Shown one piece after another: positions 1-8,341 of a stretch of 41,067 bases of DNA. The number at the start of each line of letters is the position of its first letter. The first letter of the stretch is position 1. Both the position numbers and the translations under genes were made by a program. Source of the stretch: Leptolyngbyaceae cyanobacterium T60_A2020_046. Lineage in GTDB: Bacteria; Cyanobacteriota; Cyanobacteriia; Phormidesmidales; Phormidesmidaceae. Where the stretch lies: NCBI GenBank assembly GCA_015272155.1, contig JACYME010000062.1, forward strand, positions 1 to 41,067, in the 5' to 3' direction. Below the pieces are notes generated by a model. It had not been told where the DNA came from and ran no database searches. It was given only the letters and a program-made list of their open reading frames with translations.

Positions 1-155
1 AGAAATAACTCTCCATTTGTCATGGCCCTTTGCCCTCACCCCTGCCCCTCTCCCTTAGGGAGAGGGGTTCTGAATCCGGCTCCCCTCCTTGGGAAGAAGG
101 GGTTGGGGCATGAGGGCCTAGTTTGGATGCTGAATGAGTTGGCGTACTCTAAGCC
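1..155 (-). repeat. Interspersed repeat, copy A
   Basis: This is a GC-rich repeat with a hairpin made of CCCCTCTCCCT and its complement AGGGAGAGGGG at about 46-68. The whole stretch matches the reverse complement of about 36493-36655 with only scattered differences, including the outer ends near 'actctccatttgtcat' and 'ttggcgtactcta'. It probably continues past the left window edge. No coding capacity is supported, since the open frame at 22-456 runs through the repeat into unrelated DNA. Similar CCCTCACCCCTGCCCCTCTCC-type repeats are common in cyanobacterial intergenic regions; that last point is general knowledge. Confidence 0.8.
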
Positions 156-849
156 ACAGGTTTGTCAGTCCCAGAGGGGGGTGAAGCGTCCACGTCATTG
201 CAGCCCATCAACCATCAAGCCGTTATCCCAGGCCATTGCCTGTCCCCCATCCACTCTCCTGACGGAATCCATCGTGGGGTTTCCAGAAATTGGAATGACG
301 CCGAAAACACCGCCTCAGTTAAAAGGTCTATCTCTAGATAGTGGTAAGCAGTACCCCACCAGCCCATATGGTAAAAAGACTCGCTGGGTGTGTGATTCAA
401 GACCAGAAAAACTCAATTCACTTCGGCCTGCCATGGGTTCACCGCCACGGGATTAAGGCGCGATCGCTGGCGAAGGCGGACAGATCAACCACAGAGCCTG
501 TCACACAAGGGTTTGAGGCGTCCAGGCTGTTTTGTCTTGCCAGGATTGGGGCGATCGCGGGGATGCCAGCAGCACGGGATCGCCCCAACGATACGCAGTG
601 GTGCACGATTTGATGGGATGCGATACCCTGCGTTTTGCAGCCAGAGTCTCCGTCGAGATGTCGTGGGTTCCTGGTTGGGAGGCAGACGTGCTGAAGTCAT
701 CCTTCAGCAGGATCTCGATTGACAACCGCGCGATCGCGGCAGGGATCAAAGCGACCCAGGCGACCGACGCCCCAGCATCCCCTTGGCTCCATTCAGCCAC
801 CGCCCTGCATTGTGTGTGTTGTCTCGTTGAGTTGAGAACTGTCCCCGTG
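156..849. other. Long intergenic region without a supported gene
   Basis: About 690 bases separate repeat copy A from the receiver-kinase gene. Several short open frames exist on both strands, but none has a recognisable domain or a convincing ribosome binding site, and they overlap one another. The region contains HIP1 sites and HIP1-like variants. The kinase frame stays open upstream to 532, but that extension has no similarity to a receiver domain. I see no RNA gene here. Confidence 0.6.
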
Positions 850-1965
850 ATGATGACCCCAGCTCCACAGCTTTTAGTTGTCGATGACTCCCTAGACAAT
901 CGCTTTCTGCTCCAAACCCTGCTGGAAGAGGAGGGGTATCAGGTCAATGTCCTTGAGAATGGGCAGGCCACGCTGGACTATTTGGAGCATCAGCTTCCTG
1001 ACCTGATTCTGCTGGACGTGATGATGCCAGGGCTCAGCGGGTATGAAGTCACCCGCCACATTCGCGAACAGGCGCACATTCCGTTCATTCCCATTCTGTT
1101 GATTACGGCCCACGAGCGATCGGATGTCGTGGAAGGGCTTGACGCCGGAGCCGACGACTTTATTCGTAAACCCTTTGATGTGGATGAGCTGCTCGCCCGG
1201 GTGCGCGCCCTGCTGCGGCTGAAACACAGCGTCGATGCTGAGCGAGAAATGGCCCAGCAGCGGGATGATTTTGTGTCTCGCCTCACCCATGATCTGCGCA
1301 CGCCCCTTGTTGCTGCAAATCGTATGTTGACTCTGGTGAATCAGGGGGCGTTTGGGGAGATAACACCGGACGCAAAAACCGCGATCGCCCAGACGATTCG
1401 CAACAACGAAAATCTGCTTTCCATGGTCAACACGCTATTAGAGGTTTATCGTCATGAGGCTGGGCGAAAAACGATGTCTTTTGCGCCCTTTAACCTCATC
1501 ACGCTGTTAGAAGAAGTGATGGCAGAACTCCGTCCTCTCGCAGAGGAAAAGCATCTGGAACTGAAACAAGATGTGCACCTGATGGCGGATCAGCCGACGA
1601 CATTAGTGGGCGATCGCTTGGAACTGCGGCGAGTTTTTATCAACTTGATTGGCAACGCCATTAAGTTCACCGACGCAGGATTTGTGCGCGTTCAGGTGAC
1701 GCAAACCTACGATGCGCACCCAGCCCCCCAATGGCAGATTGACATCCAAGATACGGGGGCAGGCATTGCTCCGGCAGAGCAGCGAGAAATTTTTGCCTGG
1801 TTTCGCTCGGGCAATCATCGGCGCTCGGGCAGTGGGTTGGGGCTGCACCTTGCCCAGCGCATTGTTACTGCCCATGCTGGCACGCTGACTGTGCAGTCTG
1901 CCCTGGGCGAAGGCAGCACCTTTACCGTGTGCTTGCCTGTGATGGCCTCTGAGTCGGCGGGGTGA
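850..1965 (+). CDS. Receiver-histidine kinase hybrid (response regulator fused to kinase)
   Basis: This is a soluble two-component protein of 371 residues. The N-terminal half is a receiver domain: acidic pair D12-D13, phospho-acceptor D56 in LLDVMMPG, and the conserved lysine in IRKPF near 107. It is followed by a HisKA dimerisation helix with phospho-acceptor H147 in THDLRTPL, then a HATPase domain with an N box (NLIGNAIKF), a G1 box (DTGAGI) and a G2 box (GSGLGLHLAQ). No membrane segment or sensor domain is visible, so the receiver is likely the input and a separate kinase may feed it. The start at 850 was chosen because the receiver fold begins right there; ATG 853 and GTG 847 are alternatives. 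Such receiver-first hybrids are common in cyanobacteria. The target is unknown. It converges on the oxidoreductase gene. Confidence 0.88.
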   Translation: MMTPAPQLLVVDDSLDNRFLLQTLLEEEGYQVNVLENGQATLDYLEHQLPDLILLDVMMPGLSGYEVTRHIREQAHIPFIPILLITAHERSDVVEGLDAGADDFIRKPFDVDELLARVRALLRLKHSVDAEREMAQQRDDFVSRLTHDLRTPLVAANRMLTLVNQGAFGEITPDAKTAIAQTIRNNENLLSMVNTLLEVYRHEAGRKTMSFAPFNLITLLEEVMAELRPLAEEKHLELKQDVHLMADQPTTLVGDRLELRRVFINLIGNAIKFTDAGFVRVQVTQTYDAHPAPQWQIDIQDTGAGIAPAEQREIFAWFRSGNHRRSGSGLGLHLAQRIVTAHAGTLTVQSALGEGSTFTVCLPVMASESAG

Positions 1966-2023
1966 GTCATCTCCCTTGGCGGACAATTCACAACCTGGAC
2001 GGTTCAGATCGCAGCCTGCTGAA

Positions 2024-3079
2024 TCATTGGGGCGCAGCCACAGTGACGCGGGTGCCACCCTGGTTTAAGGACTGGGATAACGCGACCAATACCCGCACGA
2101 GAGCTGTGCCGACGCGCCCGGACGATCGCGATGAGGGAGTTTGTGTTTCGACGCACGCTAAAAAATGTTGGCATACCTGCTTCAGCGGTTCCCCGGCAGG
2201 TACCGCCAGGGGAGTCGTGTTGAGGCCGATGGGTTGGAAGCGATCGCCGACGGTTTCAAAGGTTCCAGCTTGCAGGGTTAGCATCTCTTGGGGGCGCATT
2301 TCGTCAAAAATCAGTGCGCCGCGATCGCCCACGACACAGAGACGGCGCTGCTTGTCTGGATTCGCCCAGCACAGGTGGATCGTGGCCCGAAAGCCGCTGG
2401 GATAGTACAGCGTCACCCACACTACGTCAGACAGTCCCTTGGGAAACAGGTCAGGCGCGATCGCGGGCGATTTCGGTTGTAGCCAAGTTTGCCCCTGAGC
2501 CGAGACAGCGACAGGCATTTCCCCCAACCAGTGATTAAAAATAGCAATGTCGTGGATTGCTAAATCCCACAGCGCATCGACATCCTGGCGCACGGGGCCG
2601 AGGTGGGTGCGGGTGGCATATCCGTAGCGCAACGGCCCCACCCCGCGATCGGCCAAGGCGCGCTGGCCTGCTTCCACAGCGGGGTGAAATAGATAGGTAT
2701 GGTCGATCACCAGTTGGCGCTGCTGGCGATCGGCGAGGTCACACAGGGCGTCACACTCCGCCGGGTCAAGGGTGAGGGGTTTCTCGGCGAGGACGTGTTT
2801 GCCCTGGGTCAGGGCGGTTTTGATCAGCGGATAGTGGGTCGCGGCGGGGGTCGCAATCACCACTCCGTCAATCTCCGGCTGGTGTAGGACGGTCTGCCAA
2901 TCGTCGGTGAGCTGGGTCACGGGATCGAGGTTGAAGCGATCGCGCAGTTGGCCCAGTTGTTCGGGGCGCGGGTCTACCACCGCAGCGATGGACACCCCAG
3001 GCAACGCCAGAAAATTGCGCAGGAGGTGAACGCCCCACCGTCCCACGCCAAAGAGCGCCAGTTGCTTGCGATTGCCCAT
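2024..3079 (-). CDS. Gfo/Idh/MocA-family NAD(P)-dependent oxidoreductase
   Basis: The predicted protein has 351 residues. It has an N-terminal Rossmann fold with the dinucleotide-binding glycines GVGRWG at 11-16, an acidic-end second strand (VVDPRPE), and the family motif EKPL at 99-102, followed by the IDHTYLFHPA segment and a C-terminal alpha/beta dimerisation domain. Such enzymes oxidise or reduce sugars, inositols, sugar-nucleotides or related carbonyls; the substrate cannot be told from sequence. The ATG at 3079 fits the family start; an upstream open extension to 3184 would overlap the end of the RNase III gene and looks non-native. The gene lies 19 bases downstream of rnc on the same strand, so the two are probably co-transcribed. 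Confidence 0.85.
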   Translation of the reverse strand: MGNRKQLALFGVGRWGVHLLRNFLALPGVSIAAVVDPRPEQLGQLRDRFNLDPVTQLTDDWQTVLHQPEIDGVVIATPAATHYPLIKTALTQGKHVLAEKPLTLDPAECDALCDLADRQQRQLVIDHTYLFHPAVEAGQRALADRGVGPLRYGYATRTHLGPVRQDVDALWDLAIHDIAIFNHWLGEMPVAVSAQGQTWLQPKSPAIAPDLFPKGLSDVVWVTLYYPSGFRATIHLCWANPDKQRRLCVVGDRGALIFDEMRPQEMLTLQAGTFETVGDRFQPIGLNTTPLAVPAGEPLKQVCQHFLACVETQTPSSRSSGRVGTALVRVLVALSQSLNQGGTRVTVAAPQ

Positions 3080-3098
3080 AACCTGTTCCAATCTGTTC

Positions 3099-3899
3099 CT
3101 ACGCGCTGTCTCGAAAGTTGAGCGGGGTGCGCGGCGGCGCGTTATTGCCACCGGGGGGCTGCACCACAGGCGGCGGCGACTCAAGCACCACCATTTTGAG
3201 CTGCATCGCCTGATAGGCTTCCTGGGCTGCGGCCTGCTCAGCCATCTTACGCGATCGCCCCAGACCCACGCCCCAGCACTGATCCTGAAACCAGACTTCG
3301 GCCCGGTATCGATTTGGGTCGCCGTGCAGTCGGCTCACTTCCTGAAGCCGATATTCGGGCAGTGCTTTGTGGAGTTTTTGGGTCAGTTCTTGCAGCGCGG
3401 TCTTGGGATTGGATTGGGCGGGGTTTTGGCGAATGGTTTCCGCCAGTCGCTCTAGGTGCGGATCTAGCCAAGGTCGCACAAGGCTCAAATCTTTGCGGCT
3501 GAGGTACAGTACCGCCAAAATGGCTTCCACCATATCGGCAAGGCGGGAGGGGCGGGCAGCGCGATCGCCCGCTGCGCTATTCGAGATCTGGAGAAACGGC
3601 TCTAGCCCGAGCCGTTCGGCAATGCTGGTCAAGGTGCGATCGCTGACCAGATGCGATCGCACCGCCGACAATTCACCCACCATGGCCTCGGGATAGCGCT
3701 CCATCAAAAATTCCGCTGCCGCCAAACGCAGCACCGCATCGCCTAAAAATTCAAGCTGTTCATTGTTGCGTCGGGCAACCGACGAATGGGTCAGCGCTAA
3801 TTCCAATAACTCCCAATTCAGCGCCACCGTTTCGGGTAGACCTAGCCGAGCCACACAACGACGCAAGTGAAGGGGGGGAAGAGAAGGAGTATCTTGCAT
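3099..3899 (-). CDS. rnc: Ribonuclease III
   Basis: This is the double-stranded RNA endonuclease that processes rRNA and other structured transcripts. The 266-residue protein has the RNase III signature NEQLEFLGDAVL at 46-57 (with D54), and the second catalytic pair D122 and E125 in ADMVEAILAV. A C-terminal double-stranded RNA-binding domain starts near 165 (NPKTALQELTQ) and holds the late lysine-rich helix start GRSRKMAEQAAA. The tail after about 235 is proline-rich and low complexity. Length and domain order are normal for full-length bacterial RNase III rather than the Mini-III form. Cyanobacteria often carry more than one RNase III paralogue, so this may not be the only copy. Confidence 0.93.
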   Translation of the reverse strand: MQDTPSLPPLHLRRCVARLGLPETVALNWELLELALTHSSVARRNNEQLEFLGDAVLRLAAAEFLMERYPEAMVGELSAVRSHLVSDRTLTSIAERLGLEPFLQISNSAAGDRAARPSRLADMVEAILAVLYLSRKDLSLVRPWLDPHLERLAETIRQNPAQSNPKTALQELTQKLHKALPEYRLQEVSRLHGDPNRYRAEVWFQDQCWGVGLGRSRKMAEQAAAQEAYQAMQLKMVVLESPPPVVQPPGGNNAPPRTPLNFRDSA

Positions 3900-3961
3900 A
3901 CGGATTGAAACATCACACGTAGAAAAAAGGGAACTTCACCGACCGGAAACACGTCGTGAGG

Positions 3962-4000
3962 ATTTGTGCAATTGCACAAATTCCCACAGAAAAATCATTA
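3962..4000 (+). promoter_or_regulatory. Perfect 20-bp palindrome overlapping a putative cop23 promoter
   Basis: ATTTGTGCAATTGCACAAAT at 3962-3981 is perfectly self-complementary. Its right half contains TTGCAC (3972-3977), which with a 17-base spacer precedes TCATTA (3995-4000); together these could be the -35 and -10 of the COP23-like gene starting at 4055. A palindrome over a -35 element is the usual place for a repressor operator. The half-site spacing does not match the CRP (TGTGA-N6-TCACA) or NtcA (GTA-N8-TAC) consensus. The regulator is unknown. Confidence 0.5.
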
Positions 4001-4054
4001 AGCTAAGGACTAGCGCAACCCATGACCAGTCAGCCGAGCGGCAAGGAGATCAAA

Positions 4055-4768
4055 ATGTTGCGAAGCGCACTGCTATTGGTGAGCACCCTAGGGATTTTGG
4101 GTGGGTCACAAGCCGCCTCATGGTCTTTAAATACTCAGTCTAATCGGGCTGCCACCCATGATGTGCAAACTTTTGCCACAAAAAATTCCATGGTTTCCCA
4201 AGGTTTAGAGGTTGCCCAAGATCGCAACGCGCCTCGCTTTTTTTGTGACCAAAGCACCGGAGAGCCGACAGTGATGTACTCGCCACGGGGGCAACAACAG
4301 GCCTATGCCTGGGCAGTACCTGGCAACATGGGCAGCGAATGGCCAGCAGAGCGCCGCTGTGAAGAAATTAGCCGCCGCCTAGAGTCCTATCGTCCCGATG
4401 GGTTGTTAGAACTGCAAACCAGCGTTGAAAACGGCTACGATATTGTGTGTGCCACAACGGAGGCGGTTTCGCAGTGTCGCATTGTCTTTACCGTGCCGCC
4501 GGGGCAAGATCCTATCGCTACTCGCGATCGCGTGTTCAATAATCTCCTCGTCGCCGATCAGGGGCAATCTACAGAAGGTGTCGTGACCTTCAGCGAGGGC
4601 GGCAACAGCGTGCTCGACCAAATTGGTAACGTCCTGGGCTTACCCAGCACTGGCCGCAATCGCCCCAGCGGCATTTCCCTCAAGCCTTTCCTGGCCCCAG
4701 CGGACGGCGGCACGGGTGAACGCCTCGGGGGAAGCGGACGCCGCCTCAACCCGGACAACTTCCGTTAG
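4055..4768 (+). CDS. COP23-domain secreted protein
   Basis: The 237-residue protein has an N-terminal signal peptide (LRSALLLVSTLGILGG, likely cleaved near SQA-A at about 20). The mature part shows the pattern of the cyanobacterial COP23 (circadian oscillating protein) domain: FFCDQSTGEPTVMY, AWAVPGNMGSEWPAERRCEEISRRL, a central YDIVCATTEAVSQCRIVFTV segment, and four regularly spaced cysteines. The C-terminal 50 residues are glycine-rich and look disordered. I chose ATG 4055 because GGAG at 4045-4048 sits 6 bases upstream and the signal peptide begins there; an ATG at 4022 would add 11 hydrophilic residues. The domain's molecular function is not known. The original COP23 is a membrane-associated protein with circadian abundance. 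Confidence 0.8.
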   Translation: MLRSALLLVSTLGILGGSQAASWSLNTQSNRAATHDVQTFATKNSMVSQGLEVAQDRNAPRFFCDQSTGEPTVMYSPRGQQQAYAWAVPGNMGSEWPAERRCEEISRRLESYRPDGLLELQTSVENGYDIVCATTEAVSQCRIVFTVPPGQDPIATRDRVFNNLLVADQGQSTEGVVTFSEGGNSVLDQIGNVLGLPSTGRNRPSGISLKPFLAPADGGTGERLGGSGRRLNPDNFR

Positions 4769-4858
4769 AGACATCCCGCGATCGCGATAGACTCGACGCC
4801 AAAAGCAGTGTCTTTAGGGGGAAGACGCCGCTTTTTAGTTTTGTCCGCGTTGCTTGCT

Positions 4859-5000
4859 GGGGCGCGTCATCAATTGATGTTGAAACGCTTGCCCAGACAG
4901 GATTCTCGCGCCTGCTCTGACAATCCTGCCCTCACAACCGTGCTCGGGGCTGTAACCCAGCCGTGGTAAGGACTCTGGATTAATTGGATGACGCCCCCTA
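4859..5000. mobile_element. MITE-like element, copy 1
   Basis: A 142-bp non-coding segment is bounded by imperfect inverted ends: GGGGCGCGTCATCAATT at 4859-4875, and at 4982-5000 the complement of TAGGGGGCGTCATCCAATT. The 20-base left end is repeated, inverted, at 39981-40001, where a second element of similar size has the same kind of ends. Both also share an internal GGGGCTG-AACCC block. There is no open frame, so it would move only with a transposase supplied in trans. The last bases of the right end coincide with the flv3 stop codon. Confidence 0.6.
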
Positions 5001-6725
5001 GTAATAGGTGCCGACCTTGCGGTGGTGAACTGCGGTCATCCCATCGGGGTTAGATACCTTGCCATCCTCAACAGTGCAATACACCAGCCAGTGGTCGCTG
5101 AGTTCCATGCGGCTGGCAACGGTACATTCCAAGTAGGCCAAGGCGTCGGCCAAAATCGGGGAGCCGTTTTGGGCAGGGCGAGTGCGAATTCCAGCAAAGC
5201 GATCGGCACCGGGAGCAAACCGCTTCAGGAAGTGACGCATCAACTCGGCATAGTTGCCCTCTTCCAAGACATTGAGCACAAAGCGATCGCCCACCTGCAT
5301 CAATGACTCAATAGCCCGATCCTTTGCGACAGATACCGTAAACCCAAGGGGCTGGAAGCTTGCTTGGGACACCCAGGAAGCCACCATCGCGCTGGTCATT
5401 TCGCCCTTTTTCGCGGTGATAATGTACAAGCCGCTGCTGATGCGCCCTAGTGCTTTTTCGAGGTCAGCATCCAGGGACTTGAGCTTTTTGAGCTTGTCGG
5501 CTTGGCTCAGCAGTTGGCCCACGTCTACCCCTGTTTCTTCGCACAACTGATAGGTGCTTGCGTCGGGGATATCTTTGATGCGGATGGGGTCGAAGGCGCG
5601 CTTGAGGCCCAAATCCACAAACTTATTGACGAGGGGATCAATGGGCTCGTCGTCGCCACCGTAGGACTCAAACAGACCCACGACTTGCTTGTCTTTCACG
5701 GCGGCCAACACCGTCCCTAGGGTGGTCTGGGCTGCTTTGGCTCCGGTGCCGCTGGAGGGTGGCATCCCAATCACCAGGGCTTTGGCGCGGCTTACGAGTT
5801 CATTTACCTCGTGGGGGTCTGCCGATCGCAGATCCATCATTTCCACCGCCACGTCGGTTTTGGTGATGCCGTGGGCGATCGCTTGGGAGAGGCGATCGCT
5901 GTAGCCATAGTCCGACATGTAGAAAACCGCGACCAAGGTTTCTGACTGGCCCTTGGTTTGGCTCCAGGTGCGGTAGCGATCGGTCAACTCTTGCAGGTTG
6001 TGGCGCAGCAGTGGCCCGTGGCCCGTCGCAATGGTCGTAATCGGCGGCAGGGCATCCATCCGCTTCATGGCAGACAGCACCGACCGCGCATTCGGAGCCA
6101 TCAAGCACTCGTAATAAAAGCGATAGTCTGGCGAAATGGCAGACAAGTCTTCGTCATAGGTGTCATCGCTGCAATAGTGCATCCCAAAGGCATCGCAGGT
6201 GAAGAGAATCTGCGTGCCATGGTCGTAGGTGAAGATGGTGTCGGGCCAGTGCAGGTTGGGGGCGCTGACGAACTCTAGCAGGTGCCCGTTGCCGAGGTTG
6301 AGGGTGTCGCCATTTTTCACAAGGAGGCGCTCGAAGGGGCGATGTACCAGGTCTTCTAGGAAAGCGATCGCGACCTTGGCCCCAACCACCGTTGCGTTGG
6401 GAGCCAGATCCAACACATCAGCCACGAGACCGCTGTGATCAGGCTCAGTGTGGCTAATGACCAGATAGTCAATGGTGGCGGGGTCGATTTCGCCCTTCAA
6501 AATTTCCAGATAAAGGGCGCGAAACTTGGCGTGGGAGGTGTCCACCAGGGCAACCTTGTCGCCCCGGATGATGTAAGAGTTGTAGGTCGTGCCGTTTTGT
6601 AGACCAAACTCAATGTCGAAGCGATCGCGATCCCAATCCAACGAGCGAATGGTTGTCGTGTCGGGGGCGATGTTTTCGACCTGTAGGGTGAGGCGTGTCT
6701 GCGTTTGGGGTGCGGCTGCGACCAT
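4998..6725 (-). CDS. flv3: Flavodiiron protein Flv3 (A-type, O2-reducing)
   Basis: In cyanobacteria Flv3, usually with Flv1, reduces O2 to water with electrons from the photosynthetic chain on the acceptor side of photosystem I. The 575-residue protein has the complete three-module order: a metallo-beta-lactamase-like diiron domain (about 1-260), a flavodoxin domain (about 265-410) and a C-terminal flavin reductase domain (about 430-575). All diiron ligands are present: H92, E94, D96, H97 in HTEPDHSG, H159, D178 and H236. Intact ligands argue for the Flv3/Flv4 class over Flv1/Flv2, and segments such as RSLDWDRDRFDIEFGLQNGT and the HHRKVG-Y end resemble Flv3. Flv1 is not in this window. AGGAG lies just upstream of the start. 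The stop codon lies in the end of a MITE-like element. Confidence 0.88.
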   Translation of the reverse strand: MVAAAPQTQTRLTLQVENIAPDTTTIRSLDWDRDRFDIEFGLQNGTTYNSYIIRGDKVALVDTSHAKFRALYLEILKGEIDPATIDYLVISHTEPDHSGLVADVLDLAPNATVVGAKVAIAFLEDLVHRPFERLLVKNGDTLNLGNGHLLEFVSAPNLHWPDTIFTYDHGTQILFTCDAFGMHYCSDDTYDEDLSAISPDYRFYYECLMAPNARSVLSAMKRMDALPPITTIATGHGPLLRHNLQELTDRYRTWSQTKGQSETLVAVFYMSDYGYSDRLSQAIAHGITKTDVAVEMMDLRSADPHEVNELVSRAKALVIGMPPSSGTGAKAAQTTLGTVLAAVKDKQVVGLFESYGGDDEPIDPLVNKFVDLGLKRAFDPIRIKDIPDASTYQLCEETGVDVGQLLSQADKLKKLKSLDADLEKALGRISSGLYIITAKKGEMTSAMVASWVSQASFQPLGFTVSVAKDRAIESLMQVGDRFVLNVLEEGNYAELMRHFLKRFAPGADRFAGIRTRPAQNGSPILADALAYLECTVASRMELSDHWLVYCTVEDGKVSNPDGMTAVHHRKVGTYY

Positions 6726-6856
6726 CGGAACTCTCCTGAGTGCCTAAACTTTCACAACTAAAATGTTTTTTAACGTATTTCCATTGTGCCCCATTCACCC
6801 GCCCTGGGGGGTTACGATCCGTTATCGATGTGCGCGGGTTTACTAAAGGGTGGGTA

Positions 6857-7744
6857 ATGAGTCAGGCAGAATTTCCCATTGAGCCAACGGCAGATGGCAG
6901 CCAGACCTTTTATTCCGAGGCCTTTGGGGAATGGTTTCACAGCCGTGAAGGAGCCTATGCCGAAGCTCACCACACCTATGTTGAGGCGACGGGATTAGTG
7001 GCGAGATCGCGACAGCAACCCTGCATCACCCTCCTCGACGTTTGCTATGGCTTGGGATACAACACTGCTGCGGCCCTCGCGGCCCTCTGGCACGAGCAGC
7101 CCGACTATCCGGTTGAGGTCATTGGGTTAGAGCTGGATGCTACCGTACCCCAGGCCGCGATCGCCCAAGGGCTAACCCAGGGCTGGCCCGCCCCCGTGCA
7201 AGCTGCCTTGCACGCCCTAGCCCAAGGACAGCCACCCCCACCGCCCTTGCAGGGAAAACTCCTCATTGGCGACGCCCGTCACCACATCCAAATCCTGGCC
7301 CAATCGGGCTGGCAGGCAGACGTGATTTTCTTCGACCCGTTTTCTCCGCCCCGCTGCCCACAATTGTGGACGGTAGAGTTTATTCGCTGTGTTGCCCAAT
7401 GCCTAAAACCCGACGGCTATCTGGCGACCTATTCTTGCGCAGCGGCGGTGCGATCGGCCCTGAGCGAGGCGGGTTTGAACATTGGCGCGCTGCGGGTGGC
7501 GGGGCGACGCTGGCCCAGCACGATCGCCAGCCCCACCGACACAGCCCTGCCCCCCTTGTCTCGCCAAGAAATTGAGCATCTTGAAACCCGTGCCGCCGTG
7601 CCCTATCGCGATCCCAGCCTCAGCGACGGGGCAGAGGTTATTCACCAGCGCCGCAGTCAAGAACAACGCACCTCACCACTTCAGCCCACCGGGGCATGGC
7701 GCAAACGGTGGTTGAGCGGACTTTCCAGCACCTCAATGGAATAA
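6857..7744 (+). CDS. MnmC-like tRNA methyltransferase (methyltransferase domain only)
   Basis: The 295-residue protein matches the MnmC methyltransferase family, which finishes 5-methylaminomethyl-uridine at the tRNA wobble base. Features are SQTFYSEAFGEWFHSREGAYAEA near the start, the SAM-binding loop DVCYGLGYNTAAAL, and DPFSPPRCPQLWT, equivalent to the DxFxPxxNPxLW motif of MnmC. The FAD-dependent oxidase half of enterobacterial MnmC is absent, which is usual in cyanobacteria. ATG 6857 is preceded by TAAAGGG; the open frame upstream to 6740 overlaps the flv3 promoter region and lacks family character. It is divergent from flv3. Confidence 0.8.
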   Translation: MSQAEFPIEPTADGSQTFYSEAFGEWFHSREGAYAEAHHTYVEATGLVARSRQQPCITLLDVCYGLGYNTAAALAALWHEQPDYPVEVIGLELDATVPQAAIAQGLTQGWPAPVQAALHALAQGQPPPPPLQGKLLIGDARHHIQILAQSGWQADVIFFDPFSPPRCPQLWTVEFIRCVAQCLKPDGYLATYSCAAAVRSALSEAGLNIGALRVAGRRWPSTIASPTDTALPPLSRQEIEHLETRAAVPYRDPSLSDGAEVIHQRRSQEQRTSPLQPTGAWRKRWLSGLSSTSME

Positions 7745-7842
7745 CCGCGATCGCGTAGCCTCGTACACAATTTCATCCTTAGCAGCGCCGTATAGAGCCC
7801 ATTTGAGATCTTTCGGTATCTGCATCTGCGTCAACGTCATGC

Positions 7843-8248
7843 ATGACCTCTACTTCTTCCGTAACCAGAGCTTATTCCAGCAGCTTGACGGATGCCGAAT
7901 GGAAACTCCTTGAACGCTTATTGCCCGAGATCTTGCCCCCCAAACAACAGACTCGTCCCCTCGAATGGAGCTATCGCGAGATGATCGACAGCATCCTTTA
8001 TCGCCTCAAGAATGGTTGTCATTGGGCCAACCTGCCCAAAGACTTGCCGCCTATTCGACGGTGTATTGGTACTACACGCAGTGGCGCGCCGACGGTACCC
8101 TGGAGCGGCTGATGACGGCACTGCATGAGCGGGTGCGGGGCCAAGTTGGCAAACAGCCCCAATGGACGACCTTGATATAATGGACTCGCAGGCGGTGAAA
8201 AATACGTGTGATGGGAGGGTTGAGACGAAGGGGTTCTGCTTTAACACT
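7843..8248 (+). pseudogene. IS5-family transposase remnant, frameshifted and truncated
   Basis: The first frame (7843 to about 8050) encodes the N-terminus of an IS5-type transposase: LTDAEWKLLERLLP, then REMIDSILYRLKNGCHWANLPKDLPP. The match then jumps to another frame at about 8045 (YSTVYWYYTQWRADGTLERL) and again near 8180 (MDSQAVKNT, then VETKGF). It stops before the DDE catalytic domain is complete. There are at least two frameshifts plus loss of the 3' half, so no active enzyme can be made. Terminal inverted repeats are not recognisable around it. It sits just upstream of a kinase fragment that has lost its 5' part, which suggests that this insertion truncated the kinase. Confidence 0.82.
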
Positions 8249-8341
8249 GCCCCCTTCCGCGACTCGCTCTCGGTAGATTAGCTCGCCAAGTTTGAGAAGA
8301 TTCGGAATTAAAGTCGTGGCCGCCTAAATTGGCCGGAGTGT

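Noticed and set aside
22-456. Open frame of 144 codons at the left edge
   Set aside because: It begins inside the repeat, has no known domain and overlaps other equally poor frames.
532-849. N-terminal extension of the receiver-kinase
   Set aside because: The receiver domain begins at 850; the extension has no family similarity and no ribosome binding site.
3962-3981. CRP or NtcA site
   Set aside because: Spacing between half-sites is too short for CRP (TGTGA-N6-TCACA) and the GTA-N8-TAC pattern is absent.
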